This document shows positions 52,266 through 62,130 of a stretch of DNA of 64,000 bases, one piece after another. Origin of the DNA: a bacterium HR33. Lineage in GTDB: Bacteria; Gemmatimonadota; Gemmatimonadetes; Gemmatimonadales; GWC2-71-9. The notes beneath the pieces are model-generated. The model had not been told where the DNA came from. It saw only the letters and a program-made list of their open reading frames with translations, and made no database searches. Every line of letters starts with the position of its first letter. Positions within the stretch are counted from its first letter, which is position 1. The stretch lies in contig BEIJ01000001.1 of assembly GCA_002923375.1 (NCBI GenBank), positions 620,001 to 684,000 on the forward strand, written 5' to 3'. The position numbers and the translations under genes are program-made.

Positions 52266-53399
52266 ATGGGACCGCTGGAGACCCATCAAGAAGCTCCTAC
52301 CGCCGCCTGGCGCCGGCACCTCCAAGAGGAGACCGACGCCGCTTTCCTTTACCGGACCTTCGCCGAGCTGGATCCCGACCAGCGGCACCGGGAGTTGTTC
52401 CGCCGGATGGCGGACGTCGAAGAGCGCCACGCCGGTGTGTGGCGCAGGCTTCTTGCGGAGCACGGGATCGAGGTCGCGGCGGCCGGACCCAGCCTGCGAG
52501 CTCGGCTGTTGGCCTGGGCTGCCCGCCGCTTCGGCGCCCGGTCGATCATGCCGATCGCCCTGAGAGAAGAAGGCAAGGCGGTAAGAGGGTACCTGGCGCT
52601 CCACCGCGCCACCCCTCCCGGGAGCGCCAAAGAAGCGGCCCTGGAGCTCGCGCGAGAAGAGGCGAGCCACGCGCAGTACTTAGGCGACCTCGAGGGCATG
52701 GAAGGCGAACCGTGGCACCGCACCGCATCGGGCGGGTTTTTGAGAAATGTGGTGTACGGATTCAATGACGGGCTTACCGCCAACTTCGGGCTGGTTGCGG
52801 GCGTCATCGGAGCTTCGGTACCCGCCCACATCGTCCTGGTTTCGGGAGTTGCGGGCATGATAGCCGACGCTCTGTCTATGGGAGCGTCGGGCTACCTGGC
52901 CGCCAAGAGCGAGCGCGAGGTGTACGCCCACGAGATCGCCATGGAAAAGGAAGAAATCCGCCTGATGCCGGATATCGAGGAGGAGGAGCTGGCGATCCTC
53001 TACGAGGCGAAGGGCATATCCCCGGAGCGGGCTCGGAGCATGGCCAAGGAGGTGATGAGCGACCCGGCCCGGGCGCTGGAGGAGAAGGTGCGCGAGGAGC
53101 TGGGCATCGGCGAGGCCCACGCCACGCCCCTCAGAGAGGGATGGGTGACCGGCTTGGCCACGGCGGTCGGCGCCTTCATACCGGTTGCACCTTTCTTGTT
53201 TCTCGACGGCGCCGCCGCGATCTGGACCTCGTTCACCGTGTCCATGATCTCTCACTTCGGAGTCGGCGCGGCGAGGAGCGTGTTCACCGGGCGGGGGTTG
53301 ATAAAAAGCGGTCTAGACATGTTCGCCGTGGGGCTGGGAGTCGCCGTGGTCGGATACCTGATAGGAGACGTGGCGGCCCGCTGGCTCACCGCCGGCTGA
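52266..53399 (+). CDS. MbfA-like membrane ferritin: rubrerythrin domain fused to VIT1/CCC1 transporter
   Basis: 377 residues from ATG 52266. Residues 10-145 are a ferritin-like helical bundle with iron-binding Glu/His positions (EETDAAFLYRTFAEL, DVEERHAGVWRR, AREEASHAQYL). Residues 155-377 are a CCC1/VIT1 transporter (NVVYGFNDGLTANFGLVAGV, IADALSMGASGYLAAKSE, FIPVAPFLFLDG). This is the MbfA architecture, known to export iron and protect against peroxide. Divergent from the ECF sigma gene with 58 bp between them. Confidence 0.88.
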   Translation: MGPLETHQEAPTAAWRRHLQEETDAAFLYRTFAELDPDQRHRELFRRMADVEERHAGVWRRLLAEHGIEVAAAGPSLRARLLAWAARRFGARSIMPIALREEGKAVRGYLALHRATPPGSAKEAALELAREEASHAQYLGDLEGMEGEPWHRTASGGFLRNVVYGFNDGLTANFGLVAGVIGASVPAHIVLVSGVAGMIADALSMGASGYLAAKSEREVYAHEIAMEKEEIRLMPDIEEEELAILYEAKGISPERARSMAKEVMSDPARALEEKVREELGIGEAHATPLREGWVTGLATAVGAFIPVAPFLFLDGAAAIWTSFTVSMISHFGVGAARSVFTGRGLIKSGLDMFAVGLGVAVVGYLIGDVAARWLTAG

Positions 53400-53421
53400 G
53401 CCCCGCGGACAAGTTTCACGC

Positions 53422-55848
53422 TCAGGTCACCAAGTTCACCAGCCGGTCTTCCACAAAAATCGCCTTGCGGACTTTCCTCCCCTTTACGAAGCGCTGTACC
53501 GCCTCGTCCTGAAGAGCCCGCTGTACCGCCTGCTCCTCGGTAATTCCCCTCGCCACCTGCATCCGGCTCCGCACCTTTCCGTTGACCTGGATCACCAACT
53601 CGATCTGCTCTTCCTCCGCCAGCTTCTCGTCCCACTTCGGCCACGAAGCTTCGAACACACTCCGGTCGTGACCCAGGATCTCCCAGCACTCCTCGGCAAA
53701 ATGGGGAGCGAAGGGCGAGAGCATGACGATCAGCGGTTCGACCATCGAGGCCGCTGTCACGCCGGTCTCCCTCAAGGTGTTGACGTACTCCATCAACGCG
53801 GCGATGGCGGTGTTGTAGCGAAGCTCTTCCAGATCGCCCGTGACTTTCCTGATAGTCTGGTGCAGCTTCCGCATCGCCGCACGGTCGATCTCTCCCTCGT
53901 CCCGCCGGGCGTTTTTGACCAAAACCCAGACCTTGTCAAGGAACCGCCGGATGCCCGCTATTCCTTCGTCCCTGAAGTCGCCGCCCTCCTGATAAGGGCC
54001 GAGGAACATGAGGTACATGCGGAAGGTGTCGGCCCCCCACTTGGCTATGTACTCGTCAGGCACCACCACATTGCCGCGGGACTTTGACATCTTGGCCCCG
54101 TCCTTCACGATCGTCCCGTGGGCCCGGAAGCGCTTGTACGGCTCCTCGAAGGGAAGGTAGCCCAGATCGTGAAGGGCCATGGTGATAAACCGCGAGTACA
54201 TGAGGTGCAGCGTGGCATGCTCGTTGCCGCCTATGTAAGTGTCTACCGGCAGCCACTTTCGGGTGAGCTCGGGATCGAAAGGACGGTCGTCGAACTCGGT
54301 GGAAGGATAGCGCAAAAAGTACCACGCCGAGTCCAGGAAAGTGTCGGAGACATCGGTCTCGCGCCGCGCTAGCTGGCCGCACTGAGGGCACGGCACCCGG
54401 TACCACTCCTCGTGCCGCGCTAGGGGCGAGATTCCGCTCTCGTCGGGCCGGAAGTCTTCGATGTAAGGAAGCTCTACCGGAAGATCCTGCTCCGGCACCG
54501 GGACCGTACCGCAATGATCGCAATAAATGATGGGAATCGGCGGCCCCCAGTATCGCTGCCGCGAGATGCACCAGTCGTGGAGCCGGTACTGGACCTGGAA
54601 CGAACCCAGTCCCCGCTCGCTCAGCCACTGGGTGATGGCTCGGGCCGCTTCCCGGCAGGGCATGCCGTCGAAAGCACCGCTGTTTACCAGCACCCCGTCC
54701 CAGTCGGTAAAGGGCAGTTCTCCCTCTCCCCCCGAGGCCGGCACCACGACCCGGCGGATCTCCAGCCCGAACTTCCGGGCGAACTCGAAGTCCCGCTCGT
54801 CGTGCGCCGGAACGCCCATGATGGCCCCGCTTCCATACTCCATCAGCACGTAGTCCGCGATCCAGATCGGGACTTCCTCGCCGGTGGCCGGATTGGCGGC
54901 GTAGGCGCCGGTAAAGACTCCGGTCTTTTCCTTGGACCCCACTCTCCGGGAGACCAAATCCATGCGCGAGACTCGATCCCGGTACTGGTCAACGGCGCTC
55001 CGCTGAGCCGGCGCCGTGAGGCGGTCAACCAGCGGATGCTCGGGCGCCAGCACCAGGTAGGTGGCTCCGAACACGGTGTCGGGCCGAGTGGTGTAAACCC
55101 TGATCTCCTCTCCCGAGGATGTCCGGAACACCAACTCGGCACCTTCCGAGCGGCCGATCCAATTGATCTGAAGCAGCCGGGTCGATTCCGACCAATCGAT
55201 CCAAGAAAGGTTGTCCAGCAGGCGCTGGGCGTACTTGGTTATGGTGAAAAACCACTGCTCCAGATAACGCTGGACCACGCGGGTTCCCGGATGCCGCTCG
55301 CAGTTGCCGTCGATCACCTGCTCGTTGGCCAGCACCGTCTTGCACTCGGGACACCAGTTGACCGGCGCCTTGCGGCGGACCGCCAGACCCGCTTTGTAAA
55401 GTTGTAGGAAAACCCACTGAGTCCACTTGTAGTAGCGGGGATCTATGGTCTGAAGTTCGTGGCTCCAGTCCACCATCAGTCCCACGCGTTTGAGCTGCTT
55501 GCGGAAGTTGTCGATGTTGGCCGGTATCAGCCGCGCCGGATGCTGGTTGATCTTGAGAGCGTAGTTCTCCGAGTGGATCCCGAAGGCGTCGAAACCCAGA
55601 GGCTCGAAGACGTCGAAACCCTGGAGCCGCCGGAACCGGCCGTGGATGTCGCTTCCTACGAAGGCGAAGACGTTCCCCACGTGCAGCCCCTCGGCCGAGG
55701 GGTAGGGGAACATCATGAGGTTGTAGTAGGGCCTTTCGGCGGCCCTCAGGTCCACCCGATTGGTGCCGCGCTCCTCCCAAAGCCGCTGCCATTTGGACTC
55801 CACAGCGGCGGGATCGTAGGCGGAGACACCGTCCCTGGTATCGTTCAT
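53422..55848 (-). CDS. leuS: Leucyl-tRNA synthetase
   Basis: 808 residues. Class I synthetase: the HIGH-type motif is HVGN in PSAEGLHVGNVFAF and the KMSKS loop is KMSKSRGN. The zinc-type motif APVNWCPECKTVLANEQV, the editing domain (TTRPDTVFGATYLVLAPEHP and GTGI-like VPAHDERDFEFARKFGL) and a C-terminal VNGKVRSRM are typical. Slightly shorter than the E. coli enzyme (860), within the normal range. Attaches leucine to tRNA-Leu. 52 bp downstream of serA on the same strand. Confidence 0.96.
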   Translation of the reverse strand: MNDTRDGVSAYDPAAVESKWQRLWEERGTNRVDLRAAERPYYNLMMFPYPSAEGLHVGNVFAFVGSDIHGRFRRLQGFDVFEPLGFDAFGIHSENYALKINQHPARLIPANIDNFRKQLKRVGLMVDWSHELQTIDPRYYKWTQWVFLQLYKAGLAVRRKAPVNWCPECKTVLANEQVIDGNCERHPGTRVVQRYLEQWFFTITKYAQRLLDNLSWIDWSESTRLLQINWIGRSEGAELVFRTSSGEEIRVYTTRPDTVFGATYLVLAPEHPLVDRLTAPAQRSAVDQYRDRVSRMDLVSRRVGSKEKTGVFTGAYAANPATGEEVPIWIADYVLMEYGSGAIMGVPAHDERDFEFARKFGLEIRRVVVPASGGEGELPFTDWDGVLVNSGAFDGMPCREAARAITQWLSERGLGSFQVQYRLHDWCISRQRYWGPPIPIIYCDHCGTVPVPEQDLPVELPYIEDFRPDESGISPLARHEEWYRVPCPQCGQLARRETDVSDTFLDSAWYFLRYPSTEFDDRPFDPELTRKWLPVDTYIGGNEHATLHLMYSRFITMALHDLGYLPFEEPYKRFRAHGTIVKDGAKMSKSRGNVVVPDEYIAKWGADTFRMYLMFLGPYQEGGDFRDEGIAGIRRFLDKVWVLVKNARRDEGEIDRAAMRKLHQTIRKVTGDLEELRYNTAIAALMEYVNTLRETGVTAASMVEPLIVMLSPFAPHFAEECWEILGHDRSVFEASWPKWDEKLAEEEQIELVIQVNGKVRSRMQVARGITEEQAVQRALQDEAVQRFVKGRKVRKAIFVEDRLVNLVT

Positions 55849-55900
55849 GGCGAATTAATCTAGCGGCGCCCGCAAGCCGTGCTGTAGGGGGCCCGGGGAG

Positions 55901-57502
55901 TCAGGCACTCTCCTCGTCCAACACCGCAAACCGCACGTCGATAACGTTGGGAAGTTCCCTCAGCCGGTCCAGTACCTCCGCAGGCGGAGGGTGGTCCACC
56001 GCGATCGCCGCCAGGGCTTCTTCTCCCCGCTTAGTCCGGCGGGAAAGGTGGTACGCCCCTATGTTGATCTCCGCTTCGCCCAACACGGTTCCCACGCGGC
56101 CTATGACTCCCGGCACATCCCGGTTGCGAAGCACTATCACATAACCCTCGGGCGACAGGTCCACGGCGAATCCGTTGATCCTGATAATCCTCCCCTGCTC
56201 GCCGGCCAACGCTCCGGTGACCACGGTTCGGTCGCCCCGATCGGTGGTGAGTGTAACGGTCACCGTGGTTTCGAACCCGGGTTCCGGCGCTCCCACCCGC
56301 CGCGACACCGCTATCCCGCGGCCTTCGGCCAAGACCGCCGCGTTCACCAGGCTTACCGGGCCCACCCCCATCGCCCGCAGCACCCCCTCCAGGGCCGCGA
56401 GCATGACTACCCGAGGCGCGCCGTCGTCGGCACCCCCGTAGCCCACCTCGATCGCCTCCACTCTCCCCGGTGTCAAAGCCGCCGCCAGCCTGCCCATCCG
56501 CCGCGAAAGTTCCAGAAGCGGTGCCAGCCGGGTGATCACTACGCCCGAAATACCCGGCACATTGACCGCCGAACTCAGATCCCCGTGGAGCAGCGCCTCT
56601 CTCACCGCCCGGCAGATCTCGATCCCCACCCGCTCTTGGGCTTCGACGGTCGAGCCCGCAAGATGCGGAGTGAGGATTACCCGCTCCGCCTTTCTCAGGG
56701 GCGAATCGGGGGGCAAAGGTTCCGTCTCGAATACATCCAGCGCCGCGCCCGCCAGCTTTCCCTTTTCCAGAGCTTCGAGAAGCGCCTGCTCATCCACCAG
56801 TCCTCCCCGCGCCGCGTTGATCAAAACCGCGGTGGGCTTCATCAAAGCCAGCCGCTTGGCGTCCAGGAGGTTTCGCGTCTCGGGAGTAAGCGGCAGGTGC
56901 AGGGTCACCACATCGGCGCGCTGCAACAGTTCTTCCAGCGATACCAACTCGGCGCCGAGCTCGCGCGCCCGAGCCTCGGTGATATGAGGATCGTGCGCCA
57001 GCAGCCGCATTCCGAAACCCCGCGCCAAAGTTGCCACGTGGGCTCCGATTCTACCCAGACCCACGATCCCCAGCGTTTTACCCCGGAGCTCGATGCCCTG
57101 AAATCGCTGCCGGTCCCACTCCCCGCACCGCATGCTCCGATCGGCCCAGGGAATCCGCCTCACCAAGGCGAGCAGCAGGCCTATGGCATGCTCGGCTGCG
57201 CTCACCGTGTTTCCCGCAGGCGCATTGAGCACCGCGATCCCCCGCCAAGTCGCAGCCTCCACGTCGATGTTGTCCACTCCGATGCCGGCCCGCGCTACCA
57301 CCTTGAGCTCGGGGGCCGCCTCCAGCAGCTCCCTGGTGACTCTGGTCTCGGAGCGCACCACCAGTGCGTGAGCATCCCGCAGCGCGCCCGGAAGATCCCG
57401 CTTGTTGCGGAATACCTCCACCACCTCGATCTCAGGTTCCTGCTTCAGCAGCTGGATCCCCGCCTGGTCGATCCGATCGGCCAGCACGACCTTGTGCTTC
57501 AC
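55901..57502 (-). CDS. serA: D-3-phosphoglycerate dehydrogenase
   Basis: 533 residues, the long form with extra C-terminal domains. The substrate domain starts VLADRIDQAGIQLL. The NAD-binding fold is GKTLGIVGLGRIGAHVA. Catalytic Arg/Glu/His sit in NAARGGLVDEQAL, FETEPLPPDSPL and ILTPHLAGSTVEAQ. An allosteric substrate-binding domain and a C-terminal ACT domain (VPGVIGRVGTVLGEAEINIG) follow. First step of serine synthesis from 3-phosphoglycerate. Starts 4 bp inside the aminotransferase gene that precedes it. Confidence 0.95.
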   Translation of the reverse strand: MKHKVVLADRIDQAGIQLLKQEPEIEVVEVFRNKRDLPGALRDAHALVVRSETRVTRELLEAAPELKVVARAGIGVDNIDVEAATWRGIAVLNAPAGNTVSAAEHAIGLLLALVRRIPWADRSMRCGEWDRQRFQGIELRGKTLGIVGLGRIGAHVATLARGFGMRLLAHDPHITEARARELGAELVSLEELLQRADVVTLHLPLTPETRNLLDAKRLALMKPTAVLINAARGGLVDEQALLEALEKGKLAGAALDVFETEPLPPDSPLRKAERVILTPHLAGSTVEAQERVGIEICRAVREALLHGDLSSAVNVPGISGVVITRLAPLLELSRRMGRLAAALTPGRVEAIEVGYGGADDGAPRVVMLAALEGVLRAMGVGPVSLVNAAVLAEGRGIAVSRRVGAPEPGFETTVTVTLTTDRGDRTVVTGALAGEQGRIIRINGFAVDLSPEGYVIVLRNRDVPGVIGRVGTVLGEAEINIGAYHLSRRTKRGEEALAAIAVDHPPPAEVLDRLRELPNVIDVRFAVLDEESA

Positions 57503-58590
57503 CGCAACACCTCCTCCAGTTCGGATAGCAGCTCGCAGACCCGCTCCGGTGTGTGATCGCCCATGTGCCCTATGCGAATGGTGCTCTGCTTCAGGGGCCC
57601 GTAACCGGATCCTATGGTCCAGCCCCTATCCCTGAGCGCTTGGGAGATCGCCCTCCCGTTCATCCCGTCGGGAACCCTGAGACAAGACACGGTCCACGAG
57701 CGCCGGCCGGCGCGCGGGAGATAGGACAAGCCCTTTTCGCCTCCCGGACCTTCGATCCACCGTTCCACCGCCTGGCGCATCGCCTCGTGACGCCGCCACC
57801 GCGCCTCGACACCGCCCTCCGCTTCGATCCGCTGCAGTTGCACCTCCAGCGCATAGAACAGCGAGATCGCGGGGGTGTTCGTGGGCTGGGCCTCGGAAAA
57901 CGCTTTGAAAAAGGTGACCAGGTCCAGGTAAGCCCCGCGCTCAGGAATGGTTTTGGCCCGTTCCAAGAGCTTCTCCGAGGCCACGCCCAATGCCAGACCG
58001 GGAGGCAACGCCAGCGCCTTCTGCGACCCGGTGAAAACGAAATCCAGACCCCACGCGTCGGTTTCCACCGGCGAGCCGGCAAGAGAAGTCACCGCATCGA
58101 CCAAGATCACCACGTGGTCGAATTCGCGCGCTACTTCGGCCAGCTCTTTGAGAGGTGCAAGCGCGCCGGTGGAGGTTTCCGAGTGGACCAGGGTTACCGC
58201 GTCCACGTCGGAGCGGCGCAGGGCGTCGCGCAGCATGTCCGGTTCTATGGTCTGGCCGTAGGGGACGTTCAGGCGAACCACGTCCCGGCCGCAGGCTTCT
58301 GCGATCGCCGCGAACCGCTCGCCGAAAGCACCGCTCACCAGGGAGAGCACCCGCTGGCGGATCCCGCTCCGCACCGCCATCTCCATGAACCCGGTAGCCG
58401 AACAAGTACCCACCAGCACCTGGCGCTCAGTTCTAAAGAGCCGCTTGAGAGGCCCGGCTATCCGCTCCAACAATTCCTGCATTTCCCGGCCCCGGTGGGG
58501 TATCATCGGCCGGGCAAGAGCGCTCAAAACCTCGGGATGTACCTCGGTAGGCCCTGGAAGGAAGAAGCGCCCGAAATCAGGCGCGCTCAT
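57499..58590 (-). CDS. Class V aminotransferase (serine-pathway type)
   Basis: 363 residues from ATG 58590 with AAAGGGAGG 8 bp upstream. PLP fold of the serine-pyruvate/phosphoserine group: FFLPGPTEVHPEVLSALARP, HRGREMQEL, SETSTGALAPLKELA, and the PLP lysine in FTGSQKALALPPG. Its overlap with serA suggests it is the second step of serine synthesis (phosphohydroxypyruvate to phosphoserine), as in lineages that use this enzyme in place of classical SerC. A serine-glyoxylate or alanine-glyoxylate role is the main alternative. Confidence 0.85.
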   Translation of the reverse strand: MSAPDFGRFFLPGPTEVHPEVLSALARPMIPHRGREMQELLERIAGPLKRLFRTERQVLVGTCSATGFMEMAVRSGIRQRVLSLVSGAFGERFAAIAEACGRDVVRLNVPYGQTIEPDMLRDALRRSDVDAVTLVHSETSTGALAPLKELAEVAREFDHVVILVDAVTSLAGSPVETDAWGLDFVFTGSQKALALPPGLALGVASEKLLERAKTIPERGAYLDLVTFFKAFSEAQPTNTPAISLFYALEVQLQRIEAEGGVEARWRRHEAMRQAVERWIEGPGGEKGLSYLPRAGRRSWTVSCLRVPDGMNGRAISQALRDRGWTIGSGYGPLKQSTIRIGHMGDHTPERVCELLSELEEVLR

Positions 58591-58747
58591 CGTCCGCACC
58601 TCCCTTTATCCTTGACGACTCCGCTAGCAATTAAGTTCCCGCTTACCAGCCGCTGCGCTCGTACCGGGCGGCGTTCACCGCCGGAATTCTGAACCGAGCT
58701 TTAACGATCAGCGCTCCGGCCAAAGTTCGCCGCCGGGCGAGCGAAAG

Positions 58748-59254
58748 CTATGCAAGAAAGCTTCCCGATGCCACGTTGATGATGTGCACCGCGATCTCGT
58801 CGCAGCAGTGCTGCCGGGGACAGCGGTTGCAGTCGAACCAAACCTTCTGGGGAAAGCGCGCCTTGTCGGCCAAGGTGAACCCCACCCGATAGAAGAAGTC
58901 GGGACGGCGGGTCAAAGCGAAGACCTCCCCGATGCCGAGTTCCCCGGCGATTCGCAGCAACCGCTCCACGATCATTCTTCCTACACCCTGGCCCTGGTAA
59001 GCCGCGTCGACCGCCAGCGCTATGATTTCGGCCAGATCCGGCGAGTAGGGTTTGAGTGCTCCGGTCCCGACCACCCGGTCCCCGTCGGCGGCCACCACGT
59101 AGCGCTCGATTTCGCGGGCGAGGTCTGCCGCCGTGCGCGGCAACAGATCTCCTCTCGCCACAAACGGCTCCATCACCCGGAGCATTTGGGGAATGTCCGC
59201 CTGCCGGGCGCGCCGGACGGTGATCACCGCGCGGCTGGGAACAGGAAGGCTCAC
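58748..59254 (-). CDS. argA: Short-form N-acetylglutamate synthase (GNAT)
   Basis: 168 residues from the GTG that overlaps the argD stop as GTGA. A GNAT acetyltransferase: VRRARQADIPQMLRVMEPFV, LAEIIALAVDAAYQGQGVGR with the acetyl-CoA loop QGQGVGR, VFALTRRPDFFYRVGF, and a cysteine-rich tail VWFDCNRCPRQHCCDE typical of stand-alone NAGS proteins. Catalyses acetylation of glutamate, the first step of arginine synthesis. Last gene of the argC-argB-argD operon. Confidence 0.84.
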   Translation of the reverse strand: MSLPVPSRAVITVRRARQADIPQMLRVMEPFVARGDLLPRTAADLAREIERYVVAADGDRVVGTGALKPYSPDLAEIIALAVDAAYQGQGVGRMIVERLLRIAGELGIGEVFALTRRPDFFYRVGFTLADKARFPQKVWFDCNRCPRQHCCDEIAVHIINVASGSFLA

Positions 59255-60423
59255 AAGCAGCTCTCCAGGATCTCCAAGCCGCGGGAGAGTTCCTCGTAAC
59301 CGATCACCAGCGGCGGGAGCAGGCGGATCACGTTGGGGCCCGCGCTGATCACCAAAAGGCCGCGCGCCAGCGCCCGTTCGATCACGCTCTGCACCGGTTC
59401 GCGGAGTTCGATACCCCAGATGAGTCCCCGGCCCCGCACCTCTAGCACTTTCTCGTGCCGTGCGGCCAGCGCCCGGAGCCGGGTACCCAGCCATTCACCC
59501 TTGGCGCGAACCGAGGCCAAGAAATCGGGTTCCGAGATCACGCGCCACTGGGCCAATGCCACGCTGGCGACGAACGGCCCGCCGCCGAACGTAGTGGCGT
59601 GGTCCCCCGGCTGTATGGCAGACGCGATCCGCTCGTTCAGCAGCACCGCACCCATAGGGAGACCCGCCCCAAGTGCCTTGGCCAGGGTCACCATGTCCGG
59701 CACCACATCCACCTGTTCATACGCGAAGAGGGTCCCGGTACGCCCCATCCCGCACTGCACTTCGTCAAAGATCAGCGCCGCCTCGGCTTCGTCGCACAGC
59801 TCCCTCAGATCCTTGAGCAACTCGCCGGGCAGAACCTTGATTCCCCCCTCCCCCTGGATCGGTTCGGCTATCACGGCGGCGGTGCGCTCTTTGGTGATCG
59901 CCCGCTCTAGTTCTGCCGCATTATCGGGATCCACGATCCTGATCCCCGGCACCAAAGGGGTGAACGGTTCCCGGTACTGCGGCCGGTCGGTGGCCGAAAG
60001 CGCGGCAAAGGTTCGCCCGTGGAACGAACCCTTGAGCGCCACTATCTCCCGTTTGTCCGGCGAGCCCGAAGCCCGGCGGGCGAACTTGAACGCCGCTTCG
60101 TTGGCCTCCGCTCCGGAGTTGCAGAAAAAGACCCGAGAAGCAAAGGATCGCTCCACCAGAGCTTGGGCTAGCTCCTCTCCCGGAAGGGTGCGATAGAAGT
60201 TGGAGGTGTGGAGTACGCCGGCCGATGCGGCTGTTTCGATAGCGCGCCGCAGCACCGGATGATTGTAGCCCAAAGCGTTGACCGATATCCCGGAAGTGAA
60301 GTCCAGATAGCGGGTCCCGTCTTCGGCCACCAATTCGCAGCCTTCCCCCCTCACCACCACCACGGGAAACCGCCGGTAGACCGGTAGCAGCGCTTGGGCT
60401 TCCGGGGCTACCGCGGTATTCAC
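59251..60423 (-). CDS. argD: Acetylornithine aminotransferase
   Basis: 390 residues. Class III PLP enzyme: YLDFTSGISVNALGYNHP, FFCNSGAEANEAAFKFAR, GSFHGRTFAALSAT, EPIQGEGGIKVLP, LIFDEVQCGMGRTG, and the PLP lysine in TLAKALGAGLPMGAVL. Converts N-acetylglutamate semialdehyde to N-acetylornithine; enzymes of this type may also serve lysine synthesis. Overlaps argB by 4 bp and argA by 4 bp. Confidence 0.93.
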   Translation of the reverse strand: MNTAVAPEAQALLPVYRRFPVVVVRGEGCELVAEDGTRYLDFTSGISVNALGYNHPVLRRAIETAASAGVLHTSNFYRTLPGEELAQALVERSFASRVFFCNSGAEANEAAFKFARRASGSPDKREIVALKGSFHGRTFAALSATDRPQYREPFTPLVPGIRIVDPDNAAELERAITKERTAAVIAEPIQGEGGIKVLPGELLKDLRELCDEAEAALIFDEVQCGMGRTGTLFAYEQVDVVPDMVTLAKALGAGLPMGAVLLNERIASAIQPGDHATTFGGGPFVASVALAQWRVISEPDFLASVRAKGEWLGTRLRALAARHEKVLEVRGRGLIWGIELREPVQSVIERALARGLLVISAGPNVIRLLPPLVIGYEELSRGLEILESCL

Positions 60424-61178
60424 GCGGCAGCCTCTCCCAGTACCACCGTCCCTCGCTCGGGCTCGTACAGCACCGCCAGGTCGCCGATCCGCACGCGCCG
60501 GCAGCCCGACGCCAGGGCGGCCGACAGTTTGGCCACCATACCCCCTCGAACCACGCCGCAGCTCACCAGCTCCCTGAACTCTTCCGCGCCCAGAGTTCCA
60601 ATCGCTTTGCCGTCGCGCAGGACGCCGGGAACGTCGGAAACGAAGATCAGCTCCTCCGCTTCCAGCGCCCGGGCCACCGCCGCGGCCGCCTCATCGGCAT
60701 TCACGTTGACCGGGAGGCCATCGGGACCGGTGGAGGAAGGAGCCAAAACCGGTGTAAAACCGGCTTCGATGAGACGCAGCAACGACTCGCGATCGGCCCG
60801 CACCACCCTGCCCACTCTGCCCAGTTTGTCGGGATCCACCAACTCCACCTCGAAGCATCCGTCGCCCCCCGCCAGGCCCACCGCTTCGATGCCGTGCTGC
60901 TTGAGGGCGCGCAGCAGCTTGGCCCGGATCGGGCCGCAGAGCACCATCTGAGCTAGCTCAGCTACTTCCAAGGTGGTCACCCGCACCCCGTCACGCATCT
61001 CCACCGGGATTCCCAGCCGTCGCTGCCACTGGGAGATCTTCCTTCCGCCGCCGTGGACTATGACCGCGGGTAGTACGGCTTTCACCGCAGCGGCGAAGCG
61101 TTCCAGCCAGACAGGGTCTTCCAGCTCTCCTCCGCCGATCTTGATCACGCGAATGCCGGACGCCGGATTTCTCAACAC
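60420..61178 (-). CDS. argB: Acetylglutamate kinase
   Basis: 252 residues. Amino-acid kinase fold: IRVIKIGGGELEDP, VIVHGGGRKISQWQRRLGIP with the glycine loop, VGLAGGDGCFEVELV, NVNADEAAAAVARALEAEEL and LIFVSDVPGVLRDG. Phosphorylates N-acetylglutamate. The short length and lack of an N-terminal extension suggest the non-hexameric form, which is often not feedback-inhibited by arginine. A LysW-type variant is less likely given the GNAT synthase and argC partners. Confidence 0.9.
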   Translation of the reverse strand: MLRNPASGIRVIKIGGGELEDPVWLERFAAAVKAVLPAVIVHGGGRKISQWQRRLGIPVEMRDGVRVTTLEVAELAQMVLCGPIRAKLLRALKQHGIEAVGLAGGDGCFEVELVDPDKLGRVGRVVRADRESLLRLIEAGFTPVLAPSSTGPDGLPVNVNADEAAAAVARALEAEELIFVSDVPGVLRDGKAIGTLGAEEFRELVSCGVVRGGMVAKLSAALASGCRRVRIGDLAVLYEPERGTVVLGEAAA

Positions 61179-62119
61179 CGCAGTCCCTCGGTCTCTTCCA
61201 GGCCCAGCATCAGGTTCATGTTCTGCACCGCCTGGCCCGCGGCTCCCTTGACCAGGTTGTCGATCGCCGAGATCACGGTGAGCATGGGCCGGGCCACATG
61301 CTTCACCGGCGCCACTCCCAAGGCGGCGAGGTTGCGATAAACCACGTCCTTGAGGCTGGGTATTCCGTTCCGCACGACCCGGATGAACGGCTCCCCGCGG
61401 TAGGTCTCCAAGAGCAGCTCTTCGGCGGCGCTCCGATCCAGGACCTGTTTGAGGGGAAGGTGGAGCGTGGCCAGGATCCCGCGCTTGACTGGCAGCAGAT
61501 GGGGGGTAAAGACCAAATCCACTTCGCCGGCGAAGGGTTTCAAATGTTCGGTGATCTCGGGCAGATGCCGGTGTTCGTTGCCCACGCTATAAGCGCGGAA
61601 GTCTTCGGCGACCTCGGCAAAGAGGAGTTCCCGTTTGGGGCTCCGGCCGGCTCCCGAGACGCCGGAGGCGGCGTCGATCACCACAGGGCGCGAGGTGTCG
61701 AGCAGCCCCGCCTTGGCAAAAGGAAGCAGAGCGAGCAGCGCAGCCGTGGGGTAGCAACCCGGATTGGCCACGATCGCCGCCTCGGGGACCCGAGGCCGGA
61801 AGACCTCGGTGAGCCCGTACACCGCGGCCGGCGAGAGTCGCAGATCCGCCGACAGATCCACCGCCCGGGCGCCGGCGCGGCGGGCTTCTTCCACCGCGGG
61901 ACGGGAGACGCCGTGGGGAAGGCAGCTGAGGACCAGTTCCACATCTCCCAGGTGTTTCTGGGCCTCTTCCAAAGGGAGCGCCCTGTGGCCGTTGATCTCC
62001 CGCTCGCTCTGCGAGCTGGTGAACTCGATGGTGACGTTCGGGTGCCGGGCCAAGATTTCCAACAGCTCGCGGCCCACGTAGCCCGAGGCGCCGAGGACCG
62101 CTACTGAATTCTTATGCAT
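61172..62119 (-). CDS. argC: N-acetyl-gamma-glutamyl-phosphate reductase
   Basis: 315 residues, ATG start 12 bp after a TATAAT box. N-terminal NADP fold VAVLGASGYVGRELLEILA. Catalytic cysteine in VANPGCYPTAALLAL. Also ASGVSGAGRSPKRE and HRHLPEITEHL. Reduces acetylglutamyl phosphate to the semialdehyde. First gene of the operon; overlaps argB by 7 bp. Confidence 0.94.
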   Translation of the reverse strand: MHKNSVAVLGASGYVGRELLEILARHPNVTIEFTSSQSEREINGHRALPLEEAQKHLGDVELVLSCLPHGVSRPAVEEARRAGARAVDLSADLRLSPAAVYGLTEVFRPRVPEAAIVANPGCYPTAALLALLPFAKAGLLDTSRPVVIDAASGVSGAGRSPKRELLFAEVAEDFRAYSVGNEHRHLPEITEHLKPFAGEVDLVFTPHLLPVKRGILATLHLPLKQVLDRSAAEELLLETYRGEPFIRVVRNGIPSLKDVVYRNLAALGVAPVKHVARPMLTVISAIDNLVKGAAGQAVQNMNLMLGLEETEGLRC

Positions 62120-62130
62120 AGGCGCGAAAT

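Noticed and set aside
55991-57556. A 521-codon open frame on the plus strand
   Set aside because: Antisense to serA; composition is Arg/Pro/His-rich without any domain pattern.
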